The notes beneath the pieces were generated by a model. The model saw only the letters and a list, made by a program, of their open reading frames with translations. It had not been told where the DNA came from and did not search any database. From Bernardetiaceae bacterium (GTDB lineage: Bacteria; Bacteroidota; Bacteroidia; Cytophagales; Thermoflexibacteraceae): DNA of 64,000 nucleotides. Position numbers and translations under genes: made by a program. The stretch's first letter is position 1, and each line of letters opens with the position of its first letter. Shown in pieces: positions 26,969 through 35,987 of the stretch. The stretch lies in the NCBI GenBank assembly GCA_025056255.1, contig JANWVT010000001.1, positions 307,220 through 371,219 of the forward strand. Direction: 5' to 3'.

Positions 26969-27412
26969 ATGGATACTTTAAGCTATAAGACTATCTCGGT
27001 AAACAGAGCTTCTGTTACCAAAGATTGGGTAGTAATAGATGCCCAGTCTGCGGTCCTGGGTCGCCTCGCCAGTCAGGTAGCCCGTATCATTCGTGGTAAA
27101 CACAAGCCCTATTTTACCCCGAATGTGGACTGTGGAGATAATGTAATTGTCATCAATGCCGATAAAATCAGGTTGACCGGCAAAAAATGGACTGACAAGG
27201 AGATTATCTCTCACACCGGCTATCCAGGCGGACAGCGCGTTACGTCTCCGCGTGCAGTTCATGCTAAGTCACCTGTAAAGTTAGTAGAGATGGCTGTACG
27301 CGGCATGTTGCCTAAAAATCGTTTAGGACGTCGTCTTTTCAACAACCTGTATGTGTATGCAGGTAGCGAACACCCTCATGCAGCCCAACAACCTAAAGAA
27401 ATTAAACTCTAA
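26969..27412 (+). CDS. rplM: 50S ribosomal protein L13
   Basis: L13 is an early-assembly protein of the large ribosomal subunit. The 147-residue product contains VIDAQSAVLGRLASQVARIIRGKHKP, the family signature near the N-terminus, and GMLPKNRLGRRLFNNLYVYAGSEHPH near the end. The ATG at 26969 is chosen; the frame extends 19 codons upstream but would overlap the promoter. Its stop and the rpsI start share one base (TAATG), so translation is coupled. Confidence 0.97.
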   Translation: MDTLSYKTISVNRASVTKDWVVIDAQSAVLGRLASQVARIIRGKHKPYFTPNVDCGDNVIVINADKIRLTGKKWTDKEIISHTGYPGGQRVTSPRAVHAKSPVKLVEMAVRGMLPKNRLGRRLFNNLYVYAGSEHPHAAQQPKEIKL

Positions 27413-27798
27413 TGGAAGTTATTAACACTATCGGCAGAAGAAAAACGGCAGTAGCACGCATCTACGTTTCAGCCGGAACAGGCAAAATTACCGTCAACAA
27501 GCGCGAACTGAAGGATTATTTTCCTTCCGAAATCTTGCAAATTGTTATCAATCAGCCGCTTAGCTTAGTAAATGCCCTCAATGCTTACGATATTAAAGTA
27601 AATGTAAAGGGCGGCGGTCTGAAAGGTCAGGCAGAGGCTGTTCGCTTAGCCATTGCACGTGCAATGTGTGAAGTATCGCAAGAGAACAGACCGGTTTTGA
27701 AAAAAGAAGGATTGCTCACCCGCGACCCACGCATGGTAGAACGCAAAAAATACGGTCGTAGAAAAGCCCGCAGAAGATTCCAATTCAGCAAGCGCTAA
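27412..27798 (+). CDS. rpsI: 30S ribosomal protein S9
   Basis: S9 binds the head of the small ribosomal subunit, and its basic C-terminal tail reaches the P-site tRNA. The 128-residue sequence starts with the family pattern NTIGRRKTAVARIYV, has GGGLKGQAEAVRLAIARAM in the middle, and ends RKARRRFQFSKR, the conserved tail. It overlaps rplM by one base; this L13-S9 pairing is universal in bacteria. Confidence 0.98.
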   Translation: MEVINTIGRRKTAVARIYVSAGTGKITVNKRELKDYFPSEILQIVINQPLSLVNALNAYDIKVNVKGGGLKGQAEAVRLAIARAMCEVSQENRPVLKKEGLLTRDPRMVERKKYGRRKARRRFQFSKR

Positions 27799-27851
27799 TG
27801 GGTGGTTTGTCCTTGGTTATTATTTTCTCATTATCTCAAAAACGGTAGTTT

Positions 27852-28640
27852 ATGTCTAACTTAGAATATAAAGACCTTTTAGATGCGGGCGTACACTTCG
27901 GACACCTCACCCGCAAATGGAATCCTAAAATGGCGCCCTACATTTTCATGGAGCGCAATGGAATCCACATCATAGACCTGAACAAAACCTTAGCCGCACT
28001 CGATACTGCTTGCGAAGCTGTTAAAAAAATTGTGCGCTCAGGTCGCAAAGTAATGTTTGTTGCCACTAAAAAACAGGCAAAGGAAATAGTAGCAGAAGAA
28101 GCACGTCGCCTCAAAATGCCTTACGTAACTGAACGTTGGCTGGGCGGAATGCTTACTAATTTTACTACTATTCGCAAGTCGTTAAAAAAACTTTCTAGTA
28201 TTGAAAAACTCATTAAAGACGAGGTAAACTACAATAACCTAGCCAAGCGCGAACGCCTGATGCTGGTTCGTGAACGCGACAAGCTCCAACGCGTTTTAGG
28301 TGGCATAGCCGACCAAGTGCGCTTGCCTGCTGCATTGTTTGTGGTGGATATCAAGCGCGAGCATATTGCCGTAAAAGAGGCTCAAAAGCTCAATATCCCC
28401 ATCTTTGCAATTGTAGATACTAACTCTGACCCCAATCAGGTAGATTTCCCAATTCCAGGAAACGACGATGCCTTCAAGTCTATTTCGCTGATTACCTCTG
28501 TATTTGGCAAAGCCATTGAGGAAGCTCTGATGGAGCGCAAAAAAGAAAAAGATGAAAACAAACTCAAAGAAGAGGAAAATCAGAAACGCGAAATAGATGC
28601 TCCGGCTGTTACAGCAGAAACCGAAGAAGAAACTGAGTAA
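27852..28640 (+). CDS. rpsB: 30S ribosomal protein S2
   Basis: S2 is a late-assembling small-subunit protein that contacts S1-like factors. The 262-residue product has the family motifs [20 protein letters not shown] at the N-terminus, [28 protein letters not shown] and [25 protein letters not shown]. The last 40 residues are a low-complexity acidic/lysine-rich tail common in Bacteroidota S2. It lies 53 bases after rpsI and shares its promoter; a good terminator follows. Elongation factor Ts (tsf), the frequent downstream neighbour, is absent. Confidence 0.97.
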   Translation: MSNLEYKDLLDAGVHFGHLTRKWNPKMAPYIFMERNGIHIIDLNKTLAALDTACEAVKKIVRSGRKVMFVATKKQAKEIVAEEARRLKMPYVTERWLGGMLTNFTTIRKSLKKLSSIEKLIKDEVNYNNLAKRERLMLVRERDKLQRVLGGIADQVRLPAALFVVDIKREHIAVKEAQKLNIPIFAIVDTNSDPNQVDFPIPGNDDAFKSISLITSVFGKAIEEALMERKKEKDENKLKEEENQKREIDAPAVTAETEEETE

Positions 28641-28661
28641 AGCATTTTTTTATTAAATTGC

Positions 28662-28706
28662 AAAGAGTGAAAAGCGAAATACCGTTCTTTCACTCTTTTT
28701 ATTTTT
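28662..28706 (+). terminator. Intrinsic terminator of the ribosomal operon
   Basis: AAAGAGTGAAA (28662-28672) pairs perfectly with TTTCACTCTTT (28688-28698) and is followed by TTATTTTT. It stands 22 bases after the rpsB stop. Confidence 0.85.
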
Positions 28707-28742
28707 AACCATACCTTTTCACCAACAAACTATTCAAAAACT

Positions 28743-28964
28743 ATGGCAGCAGTTAGAATTACCGTTAATAGCAATGGTTCCCTGAAAGTAGAAGGGGACT
28801 TTGAAATAGTAGATGCCCAAGGCAATGTTTATGGACTGGGCGGTAGAACAGTGGTGTCCATTTGTCGTTGTAGCTTATCTCAAAACAAGCCTTTCTGCGA
28901 TGGCTCGCACAGAGGACATTTTAACCACGAAGCAAAAGCCTTTGACCTCCCGCCTAAGAAGTAA
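28743..28964 (+). CDS. CDGSH iron-sulfur domain protein
   Basis: The 73-residue cytoplasmic protein contains one CDGSH zinc-finger-like motif, CRCSLSQNKPFCDGSH, whose three cysteines and one histidine bind a 2Fe-2S cluster as in mitoNEET-type proteins. Such small proteins are thought to store or pass on clusters or electrons. The N-terminal half is a short beta-rich unit. It follows the terminator of the ribosomal operon with its own 5' region and overlaps the convergent PAP2 gene by 11 bases at the 3' end. Confidence 0.92.
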   Translation: MAAVRITVNSNGSLKVEGDFEIVDAQGNVYGLGGRTVVSICRCSLSQNKPFCDGSHRGHFNHEAKAFDLPPKK

Positions 28965-29532
28965 CAGCATCAATCCATCTTAGGCGAAGTGCTACGTGCC
29001 AACACCCTAAGGCAATGCTTACCCCTGATAGGGCACCTAAAAATACATCAGCCGGATAGTGCACACCTAAATATATCCGGCTGTAACTTACAACAGCAGC
29101 CCATATAAACATACTCATGCGCAACACGCGCCTGCTGTACCAACCAGCGGAAATAAGCCATACATAGGTTGCCAAGGCAAAAGTGTTAGCGGCATGAGAA
29201 GAAATAAATCCGTACAATCCCCCGCAGCCGATAGGGGCAAAAACTCGTGTTTGCAGTTCTGGGTTGTGGCAAGGACGCGGTCGTGCTATAAGTGGTTTTA
29301 CTAGCCCAGAAGCAAACTGGTCGCTGCATAGGATAATCAGCCCTACTAAGAGCAAGTAGCGCCATGCTTTACCCTGATAACTGGCAATCATGATGCCTCC
29401 AAGCAGCACATATAGAGGAATCCACACAAAAGTGGCTGTAAAAAAAATCATGATCTTGTCCACATAGGGATGGTGCTGGCTGTTCAGCCACAAAAAAAGG
29501 GCAGTATCCCAATCTTGTAAAGTTGTTATCAT
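28954..29532 (-). CDS. PAP2-superfamily membrane phosphatase
   Basis: The 192-residue protein has five to six membrane helices and the phosphatidic-acid-phosphatase type 2 motifs: KPLIARPRPC (motif 1), SSHAANTFA (motif 2, with SSHAA in place of PSGH) and SRIYLGVHYPADV (motif 3, with the active histidine). These enzymes remove phosphate from lipid phosphates, for example undecaprenyl diphosphate, at the outer face of the inner membrane. The gene is last in the line cyclophilin-mgtE-PAP2 with 9 bases to mgtE, so it is probably co-transcribed with them. Confidence 0.9.
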   Translation of the reverse strand: MITTLQDWDTALFLWLNSQHHPYVDKIMIFFTATFVWIPLYVLLGGIMIASYQGKAWRYLLLVGLIILCSDQFASGLVKPLIARPRPCHNPELQTRVFAPIGCGGLYGFISSHAANTFALATYVWLISAGWYSRRVLRMSMFIWAAVVSYSRIYLGVHYPADVFLGALSGVSIALGCWHVALRLRWIDAVTS

Positions 29533-29541
29533 GAATGGTAT

Positions 29542-30894
29542 TTAAAGCGGGGCAACAGCATATATCATTCGCGCAACCAAAAAATAAACCGCCAGCCCAA
29601 GCAAATCGTTGGCTGTGGTAATAAAAGGACCAGATGCCAAAGCCGGATTGATGCCAAAGCGGTCTAAAATCAGTGGCGTAATGGTTCCCATAAGAGAAGC
29701 TAAAATCACTACACTAAACAAAGCGACAGATACTACTACGGCAAGTAAAATCTTATTGAAAATCAGAATATTGAATGCAAACACAACCATAGAAATTACT
29801 AAGCCGTTGAGTAGCGCCACCAACATCACTTTGGCTAAACGCTGCCAAATGGAAACAGCAGGGGAGGAGTCTTCTGCTAAACTTTGCACCACAATAGTAG
29901 AGGATTGGATGCCTACATTGCCGCCTGTGGCAGTAATAAGTGGAATAAAAAACGCCATAGCTGGAATTAACGACAAGTCGCGTTCGAAGATACCGATGAA
30001 TCGAGCCCCTAATATTCCGCCCAACATACCAATTAACAGCCAAGGTAAGCGTGCTCGAGTGAGTTTCCAGACAGAATCATCTTCTTCAATATCTTCTGAA
30101 ATACCCGAAACAGCTTGCAAATCTTTGTCGGCTTGCTCTACAATCAAATCAACGATGTCATCGATAGTGATACGCCCCAATAATTTGCCTCGTACATTCA
30201 CTACTGGGATGGCTTCAAGGTCGTACTTTTGCATCAGGGCTGCTACTTCTTCTCCATCGCGATAGGTTTCTACGGCTATTACGTCTTCTATCACTAAGTT
30301 TTTAATAGGCTCGTAGTCTTTGGCAATTACAATTTGTTTGAGCGGTAGCCTACCAATCAGAATATCGTTATCATCTACTACGTAAACGGAGTAGATTTTT
30401 TCTACATTTTCAGCTTGCCGGCGAATTTCTTCTATGCATCGCTGTACAGTCCAGTTGATGTTGGCTTTCACCAATTCGGTAGCCATCAATCCTCCGGCAC
30501 AGGTAGGTTCGTAGTGGAGCAAATCTTTGATATAATTGCTTTGTTCTTCACTCAGCAATGCCATCACCTCTTCGCGCATGCGGACGGGTTGCTCGTTGAG
30601 CAAATCCACCGCATCGTCAGAGTCCATGTATTCTACAATAGCAGCTATTTCTGCTGCAGTGAAAAGTTGGAGAAATTCTTTCCTAATATCCGGCTCTAAA
30701 TTGCTCAGAATGTCAGCGCCAACATTGGGTGGCAGCAACTGAATAACATATTTGCTGTCTTCACTATTGAGCTCATGCAAAATAGCACTGATATCTGCCG
30801 GATACATATCGGCAGTTATCCGGAGAATGTAATCGTCATCCCGATTGCGCACAGCTTGCTCAAAAGCAGCTATCCATTCAGCAGTAAGTTCCAC
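29542..30894 (-). CDS. mgtE: Magnesium transporter MgtE
   Basis: MgtE is a Mg2+-gated channel for magnesium entry in the inner membrane. The 450-residue product has the N-terminal superhelical domain (about 10-125, with repeated DAVDLLNEQP-like turns), two CBS domains (about 130-250) that sense cytoplasmic Mg2+, and five transmembrane helices containing RLPWLLIGMLGGI, TATGGNVGIQSSTIVV and the final SGPFITTANDLLGLAVYF, which lines the pore. It starts with GTG at 30894, six bases after the stop of the cyclophilin gene. Confidence 0.96.
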   Translation of the reverse strand: MELTAEWIAAFEQAVRNRDDDYILRITADMYPADISAILHELNSEDSKYVIQLLPPNVGADILSNLEPDIRKEFLQLFTAAEIAAIVEYMDSDDAVDLLNEQPVRMREEVMALLSEEQSNYIKDLLHYEPTCAGGLMATELVKANINWTVQRCIEEIRRQAENVEKIYSVYVVDDNDILIGRLPLKQIVIAKDYEPIKNLVIEDVIAVETYRDGEEVAALMQKYDLEAIPVVNVRGKLLGRITIDDIVDLIVEQADKDLQAVSGISEDIEEDDSVWKLTRARLPWLLIGMLGGILGARFIGIFERDLSLIPAMAFFIPLITATGGNVGIQSSTIVVQSLAEDSSPAVSIWQRLAKVMLVALLNGLVISMVVFAFNILIFNKILLAVVVSVALFSVVILASLMGTITPLILDRFGINPALASGPFITTANDLLGLAVYFLVARMIYAVAPL

Positions 30895-30900
30895 AACAGC

Positions 30901-31830
30901 TTAGTTTTTTGGCATGTCAGGATATTGATAACCAAATCGTTTGGTGATTTCTGTTTTGGGCAGCATTTCTGCCGATATTGTCATGGGTACATCGTTAAGC
31001 GGTCGGTTGTATTGGTCGCCGGGTTGTGCCGCAATTTTATCTAACACATCGAACCCATCCAATATTTTTCCGAATACTGTGTATTGCCCATCTAAAAACG
31101 GGACACCGCCAACGGTTGTATATTTTTTAATTTGCTCGGCAGTTAGCGGTTTGTCCAATTCCACGCCAAACTCTTTTTCGCAGATGTCTTTATATTGCAA
31201 AATTAGCTTTTGGATGCCTTGGTTGTCGCCACGTTGTTGTAATTCGTTGAGTTGAGCTGTTAAGGAAGTATATCCGGGTTTGGCAAGCAACTGTTGAAAC
31301 AATTCATAAAGCTTGTATAGGTCGGTACGCACCTCGCGCAACTCTTGCTCGGTATAAACCTTACCCTGTACAATATAGAACTGGCTACCGTCGGACTGCT
31401 TAGTGGGGTTGACTTGGTCGCCCTTACGAGCCGCACAAATAGCTCCTTTCTCATGAAAGTATTTTTCGGGCATGAACTCGGCAGGTAAAAAGTAGCCTGG
31501 TCCATTGTTGCCCAGCATTACGCCCGGGGCAGCACCCCTGGACTGGGGGTCGCCTCCTTGAATCATAAAATTTTGGATACAGCGATGGAAGAGTAAACCA
31601 TCATAATATTTTTCGCTTACTAACTTGATGAAATTATCGCGATGCTGTTTAGTTTCTGGGTATAAAATAGCGTGCATATCGCCCAATGGTGTACTAATAG
31701 TAATCAGCACATCTTGGTCGGGGTTTGGTTGCAGTGCTTTTTTTTCTGTTTGCTGTTGTGCTTGCCCTTGTGAAGGCTGCTCACAAGCAGCTAATAAGCC
31801 TGTTATCAGCACGAGTATTAGTTTTCGCAT
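30901..31830 (-). CDS. Cyclophilin-type peptidyl-prolyl isomerase lipoprotein
   Basis: The protein is a 309-residue lipoprotein (MRKLILVLITGLLAAC) with a cyclophilin domain that catalyses proline isomerisation during folding of envelope proteins. Motifs are FHRCIQNFMIQGGDPQSRGA, AARKGDQVNPTKQSDGSQFYIVQ and the late YTVFGKILDGFDVLDKIA. Between the last two lies an insertion of about 70 mainly helical residues (about 160-235); inserts here are common in Bacteroidota homologues. It starts the operon with mgtE and PAP2. Its promoter overlaps that of divergent ruvC. Confidence 0.92.
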   Translation of the reverse strand: MRKLILVLITGLLAACEQPSQGQAQQQTEKKALQPNPDQDVLITISTPLGDMHAILYPETKQHRDNFIKLVSEKYYDGLLFHRCIQNFMIQGGDPQSRGAAPGVMLGNNGPGYFLPAEFMPEKYFHEKGAICAARKGDQVNPTKQSDGSQFYIVQGKVYTEQELREVRTDLYKLYELFQQLLAKPGYTSLTAQLNELQQRGDNQGIQKLILQYKDICEKEFGVELDKPLTAEQIKKYTTVGGVPFLDGQYTVFGKILDGFDVLDKIAAQPGDQYNRPLNDVPMTISAEMLPKTEITKRFGYQYPDMPKN

Positions 31831-31850
31831 AGCTCTGTTGTAATTGTGTT

Positions 31851-31858
31851 TATCTTTG
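31851..31858 (+). promoter_or_regulatory. Promoter -7 box for ruvC
   Basis: TATCTTTG matches TAnnTTTG. It lies 36 bases before the ruvC ATG. No good -33 box is seen. It is one base away from an opposite-strand box for the cyclophilin operon. Confidence 0.45.
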
Positions 31859-31859
31859 C

Positions 31860-31867
31860 CAAAATTA
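31860..31867 (-). promoter_or_regulatory. Promoter -7 box for the cyclophilin-mgtE-PAP2 operon
   Basis: TAATTTTG on the minus strand, an exact TAnnTTTG match, 30 bases before the ATG at 31830. It abuts the plus-strand ruvC box, so the two promoters probably cannot fire together. Confidence 0.5.
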
Positions 31868-31893
31868 CGTAAAAAGCCACCAATCCCATTGCT

Positions 31894-32451
31894 ATGAATC
31901 AGTTGGAGCGCATTATTATTGGTTTAGACCCGGGCACAGTAGTGATGGGCTACGGAGTGGTGAAATGCATTGGGCGCCGATTGGAGGCGTTGCAAATGGG
32001 GGTTATTCATTTGAACAAATACACTACGCATGCCAAAAGGTTACAAATTATTTGGGAGCGCGTCAGCTGCTTGGTAGAACAGTATATGCCCGATGAGATG
32101 GCTATTGAGGCGCCTTTTTATGGTAAAAACATACAATCTATGCTTAAATTAGGGCGTGCACAGGGTGTAGCTATGGCAGTTGCACTTGCCAGAGGCATCC
32201 CTATTGTAGAGTATGCGCCTAAAAAAGTAAAGCAAGCTATTACGGGCAATGGCAATGCCTCTAAGGAACAAGTAGCCACCTTATTACAAATGCAACTGGC
32301 ATTGGAAGCATTACCAGAGCTTTTGGATGCTACCGATGCATTGGCAGTAGCGGTATGCCATGCCTATCAGCAGCAAGCACCCGCACGCGGTCAGGCTAAG
32401 AGTTGGGCGGCATTTATTGCTGAAAACCCCGACCGGATTAAGCAATCTTAA
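31894..32451 (+). CDS. ruvC: Holliday-junction resolvase RuvC
   Basis: RuvC cuts four-way DNA junctions at the end of recombination, acting with RuvAB. The 185-residue protein contains the four catalytic acidic residues: GLDPGTVVMGYG (Asp, N-terminus), MAIEAPFYGKN (Glu) and DATDALAVAVCHA (two Asp, with the usual histidine). The stretch KKVKQAITGNGNASKEQV is the conserved DNA-binding region. It is divergent from the cyclophilin lipoprotein gene. A weak hairpin overlaps its end and repeat copy B follows. Confidence 0.96.
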   Translation: MNQLERIIIGLDPGTVVMGYGVVKCIGRRLEALQMGVIHLNKYTTHAKRLQIIWERVSCLVEQYMPDEMAIEAPFYGKNIQSMLKLGRAQGVAMAVALARGIPIVEYAPKKVKQAITGNGNASKEQVATLLQMQLALEALPELLDATDALAVAVCHAYQQQAPARGQAKSWAAFIAENPDRIKQS

Positions 32452-32470
32452 AGTAGTTGCTTAGGTTTTT
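32439..32470 (+). terminator. Weak intrinsic terminator of ruvC
   Basis: TAAGCAA (32439-32445) pairs with TTGCTTA (32457-32463) around an 11-base loop that includes the ruvC stop codon, followed by GGTTTTT. Confidence 0.45.
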
Positions 32471-32474
32471 GTAA

Positions 32475-32715
32475 GGTTCATTTTGCCACATTCATATAAG
32501 AGCATACTTGCCGTTGTTCGCATGCTGACTCTTACCGCGCGTGGAGAGACATGCCCCGGCGAAAAGATTTTGGAATGTAAAGGGGAAAATCCCGAAGTTC
32601 GAAATCTTCAAATCCAAATTTTTATGCCGTGTAGCAAGATTGTTTTCAGCTACGCAATACTGACAGCCTTTGTCTAAGTATTGATGTAGATTTTCCTGTA
32701 AAACGTAAATATGCT
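32475..32715. repeat. Degenerate dispersed repeat, copy B
   Basis: This copy shares ordered blocks with copy A at 21586-21883 (see there). Here the minus-strand frame is still open: it runs from inside the neighbouring porP gene through 32492 and includes the peptides HIYVLQENLHQYLD and YCVAENNLATRHKN. The open frame suggests the element once coded for a protein or is younger than copy A. The remaining gap to 32850 shows nothing else I can support. It begins 24 bases after ruvC. Confidence 0.6.
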
Positions 32716-32850
32716 GTTGTGCAAGTATGTGCTCTTTGGAAAGTATAAAATCGAAGTGTTTCGCGTTTTTAGCTTGCCAATAACCGCCTGCCAACTCTAT
32801 TGTTATACCATTCGCATGGACGTACTTAATTGTATTGTCCGCGTAAAATC

Positions 32851-33834
32851 TTAGAAAACCGGACAACGAACGCTGGTTTGTTGGCGAAAATATCGCGTTG
32901 CCCAACTGTAAACAATGCCTATTTCATGAGAGCCACCCGTTACGCGATTCATGGTGCTAAGGGGCAGGTCATAGCTATAAGCTACTTGCCAATTTTTTTG
33001 GTAGATACCTACTACTGCTGAAAGAGCATCGTGGCGCGGCAAACCGAATGATTGCTGCAAAGGAAGTCCTCGATATTGTATCCCTACCTGAACAGGAAAG
33101 CGCTCAAATCCGATGCGTGCCCCTATGTCTAACTGCTGGGCAACAGCCTGTTGCCTAAATAGTAGGTTGGGCATTAAGTACACATCGCCACTGCCGGCAG
33201 TGGGCAACACTAACTTAGTGCCTGCATGCACTGTATATAGCCTTGGCAAACCAGCTGACTCGCCAGTCAGGAAAGCAATATCTGGACGATTGAGGTGCAA
33301 TACAGCTGCTCCTATCCAGATCCATTTGCCATACAACAAGCAACCGGCTCCTATATCGGCAAAAAAACGGCTGTCGCTGCCTGCTCCTTCAAAAACATCG
33401 GGTTCATCGGGACGCACTTGACTTGTAAACCGCAAATTGCTTCTACTAAGGCTCCGATTGGAGACACCGGCATTCAGCCCCATACGTAAAACATATTGCT
33501 TGCTGAGGCGCACGCCAAAGCTATATATTCCTTGAAGGGTAGTTTGTTGCATCGATGCTTGAGGAGCAAGGTCATGTGCCAAATAAATACCCATTCCACT
33601 GCTCATAAAAGGCAAATGGGCATCGAAGGCGGCGTGTGTAGTAGCGAACCGTGCAGCAGCCCCCAGCCATTGTTGCCGATGCAATAGTGCTAATCGGTAT
33701 TGCTCGGCAGTGCCGGCAAAGGCAGGGTTAAGTGCCATAGGGGCATGGTAGAATTGAGTGAACTGGGGCGTTTGGGCATAGCTTGTAAAAGCAGTCCACA
33801 AAACACCCAACAACATCAAGCAAGCATGTCTCAT
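32851..33834 (-). CDS. PorP/SprF family outer-membrane protein, second copy
   Basis: The 327-residue product has a signal peptide (MRHACLMLLGVLWTAFTSYA-Q) and then TPQFTQFYHAPMALNPAFAGT, the family signature, with HRRQ-like LLHRQQWLGAA after it. Like other PorP/SprF members it should form an outer-membrane barrel that serves a T9SS substrate. The ATG at 33834 overlaps the mrdA stop as TGATG; the frame also allows a TTG one codon earlier. Being translated together with penicillin-binding protein 2 is unusual for this family. The C-terminus ends near repeat copy B. Confidence 0.9.
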   Translation of the reverse strand: MRHACLMLLGVLWTAFTSYAQTPQFTQFYHAPMALNPAFAGTAEQYRLALLHRQQWLGAAARFATTHAAFDAHLPFMSSGMGIYLAHDLAPQASMQQTTLQGIYSFGVRLSKQYVLRMGLNAGVSNRSLSRSNLRFTSQVRPDEPDVFEGAGSDSRFFADIGAGCLLYGKWIWIGAAVLHLNRPDIAFLTGESAGLPRLYTVHAGTKLVLPTAGSGDVYLMPNLLFRQQAVAQQLDIGARIGFERFPVQVGIQYRGLPLQQSFGLPRHDALSAVVGIYQKNWQVAYSYDLPLSTMNRVTGGSHEIGIVYSWATRYFRQQTSVRCPVF

Positions 33835-35774
33835 CAATTATCACTGCGCAAGGGTAATGCCACAGTTGGTGGAGGTAGGGGTTGTATATTGGTCGTTTTT
33901 CGCTCTTGCTGCTTTTGGGTAATGACTGTTGTTGCCGCCCAAGCTTTTCCCGATGACTTTTCTTTACGCGGCATCATAAAATTTTTGCGGATGATTTCTT
34001 CTTCCAAATATTTTCTGGAAATGCTGCGCCGGATGTATTTCTCTATCATGAGGCTGGCAATAGGTGCTGCCCATGTACCACCAAATCCTGCATTTTCTAC
34101 ATAAACAGCAATAGCAATTTTAGGGTTATGTTTGGGGGCAAATCCAATAAATACTGAGTGGTCGTCGCCATGCGGATTTTGGGCGGTTCCAGTTTTGCCA
34201 CAAATAGGCAGGTCGGGAATGAAAGCTCGCCTTGCTGTGCCAGCACGTACTACTTGCTCCATGCCAGAAACAACATATTCAAAAAACTCTCGCTTGATAC
34301 CAGTTTCGTGGCGGGTTCGGTATTTGGGGTCTATGTTGCCAGGTTCGCCAATGCCTTTAATAATATGAGGCGTGTAGTAATAGCCGCGATTTGCCATAAT
34401 GGCTGCCAAGTTTGCCATTTGAATGGGCAGCACGCCTATTTCTCCTTGCCCAATACTTAGCGAATAGATGTTGCCAAATTTCCAAGGATAGCCCTTATAT
34501 TTTTTGTCGTAGTAAGCAACCGTAGGCACCAAACCCGACTTTTCACTAGGCAAATCTGAGCCTAAGGGTTTGCCTAAGCCAAATTTTTCGAGATACTGCG
34601 CCCATTTGGCAAGCCCTATGCGGGTATCTTCAACATAACTTTTGGCTTTTTCTTGTATAATAATGCGGTGAAATACACGGTGATAAAACGGATTGCAAGA
34701 ATGCTGTATCGAGCCCCTTACATCTAACGGACTGGGATGCGAGTGGCATTTAACTACGTCTTGCACACAAGGGATACGCGTGCTGACCGTATCTATTACT
34801 CCTTCTTGCAAACCTATGAGTGCCTGCACCAGTTTGAGAATAGAACCCGGCGGATATGGTGCCATTAGCGTGCGGTTGTAGAGTGGACGATGCACATCGT
34901 TAACCAGCATGGCATAGTTTTGAGACACTTCTTTACCCGAACCAGTCAGCTTATTAGGGTCGTAGGAAGGAGCAGAAATCATGGCTAATATTTCGCCTGT
35001 AGCCGGTTCTATAGCTACAATGCTACCTATTTTATTCTGCATTAGCAACTCGCCATATTGTTGGAGTTCTAAGTCCACCGAAGCAATGAGGGTTTTTCCA
35101 TTTTCGGGTAGCGTATCGAAAGCTCCGTTCCGATATGAGCCTTTAATAACTTGCCGCACATCTACATAATTGTAGGTTACGCCTCGCTTACCTCGCAAAA
35201 CGTGTTCATAGCTTGCCTCTATGCCCGACTTGCCTATTAGGTCGCCCGGCTTATAGTAGCCTTCTTTGTCTTGTTCTAATACTTTTTTATCTACTTCTTT
35301 CACGTAGCCAAGTGCATTTGCCAAACTTTTGTGCGGATATTCACGTACCATCCGTGCTTTTTCAAACAACCCGCTAAATTCATCCATGCGGTCTCTGATT
35401 TTGGCAAAATGTTCTACGCGGAGGTCTTTCAAAAACAATGAAGGCTTGTGCCGAGAGTGTTGTTTAGCTTTGTGGTACTTGTCAATTAGTTCTTCTTTGC
35501 TAATATTGAATAGTGCACAAAACTGTGCAGTATCTTTCAGCGAAAAATCTTTGGGGATGATATAAATATCAAAAACGGGTACATTAGTGACCAGTAGCTT
35601 TCCGTAGCGATCGGTAATCACTCCCCTAACAGCATGATGGACTATGCGAAGTAGTGCATTGTTATCTGCCTCTGCTTTGTACTCATGGTCGAGTACCTGC
35701 AAAAAAAATAACTTCACCAAGAAGATAAAGCTTACCGCAAAAATGGCAAACCGGATAACGAATCGCCTGTTCAC
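33834..35774 (-). CDS. mrdA: Penicillin-binding protein 2 (elongation transpeptidase)
   Basis: PBP2 cross-links new peptidoglycan during cell elongation together with RodA and MreC. The 646-residue product starts at a GTG (MNRRFVIRFAIFAVSFIFLVKLFF), which opens with its transmembrane anchor. The dimerisation domain follows, then the transpeptidase domain with all three motifs: YPPGSILKL (active serine and lysine), QHSCNPF (SxN) and CGKTGTAQNP (KTG). The C-terminal 60 residues are a basic, proline-rich extension. mreC, mreD and rodA are not in the window next to it; instead it is followed by a porP-type gene with overlapping TGATG. Confidence 0.95.
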   Translation of the reverse strand: MNRRFVIRFAIFAVSFIFLVKLFFLQVLDHEYKAEADNNALLRIVHHAVRGVITDRYGKLLVTNVPVFDIYIIPKDFSLKDTAQFCALFNISKEELIDKYHKAKQHSRHKPSLFLKDLRVEHFAKIRDRMDEFSGLFEKARMVREYPHKSLANALGYVKEVDKKVLEQDKEGYYKPGDLIGKSGIEASYEHVLRGKRGVTYNYVDVRQVIKGSYRNGAFDTLPENGKTLIASVDLELQQYGELLMQNKIGSIVAIEPATGEILAMISAPSYDPNKLTGSGKEVSQNYAMLVNDVHRPLYNRTLMAPYPPGSILKLVQALIGLQEGVIDTVSTRIPCVQDVVKCHSHPSPLDVRGSIQHSCNPFYHRVFHRIIIQEKAKSYVEDTRIGLAKWAQYLEKFGLGKPLGSDLPSEKSGLVPTVAYYDKKYKGYPWKFGNIYSLSIGQGEIGVLPIQMANLAAIMANRGYYYTPHIIKGIGEPGNIDPKYRTRHETGIKREFFEYVVSGMEQVVRAGTARRAFIPDLPICGKTGTAQNPHGDDHSVFIGFAPKHNPKIAIAVYVENAGFGGTWAAPIASLMIEKYIRRSISRKYLEEEIIRKNFMMPRKEKSSGKAWAATTVITQKQQERKTTNIQPLPPPTVALPLRSDN

Positions 35775-35987
35775 GTCAGCAGCTTAGTAAAAGTTGAACA
35801 ACAGTACCAATAGATAAGCAGATTCCTCGCAATTTAAATGCATTTTTCCAACAATCTCTTACGATTGTGTAGTTTTTTCTTCATCTGCTTGCTTGCCTAT
35901 TAAGATTTAAGCAAGTTTACACATAGTGTAACGAATTTTTGCACAAAATCTACAAAAAACATAACAATAAGGGTTCTCACAACAAAA

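Noticed and set aside
29609..30265. 218-codon open frame antisense to mgtE
   Set aside because: mgtE is unmistakable on the other strand, and this frame has Ser/Thr/Lys-rich shadow composition.
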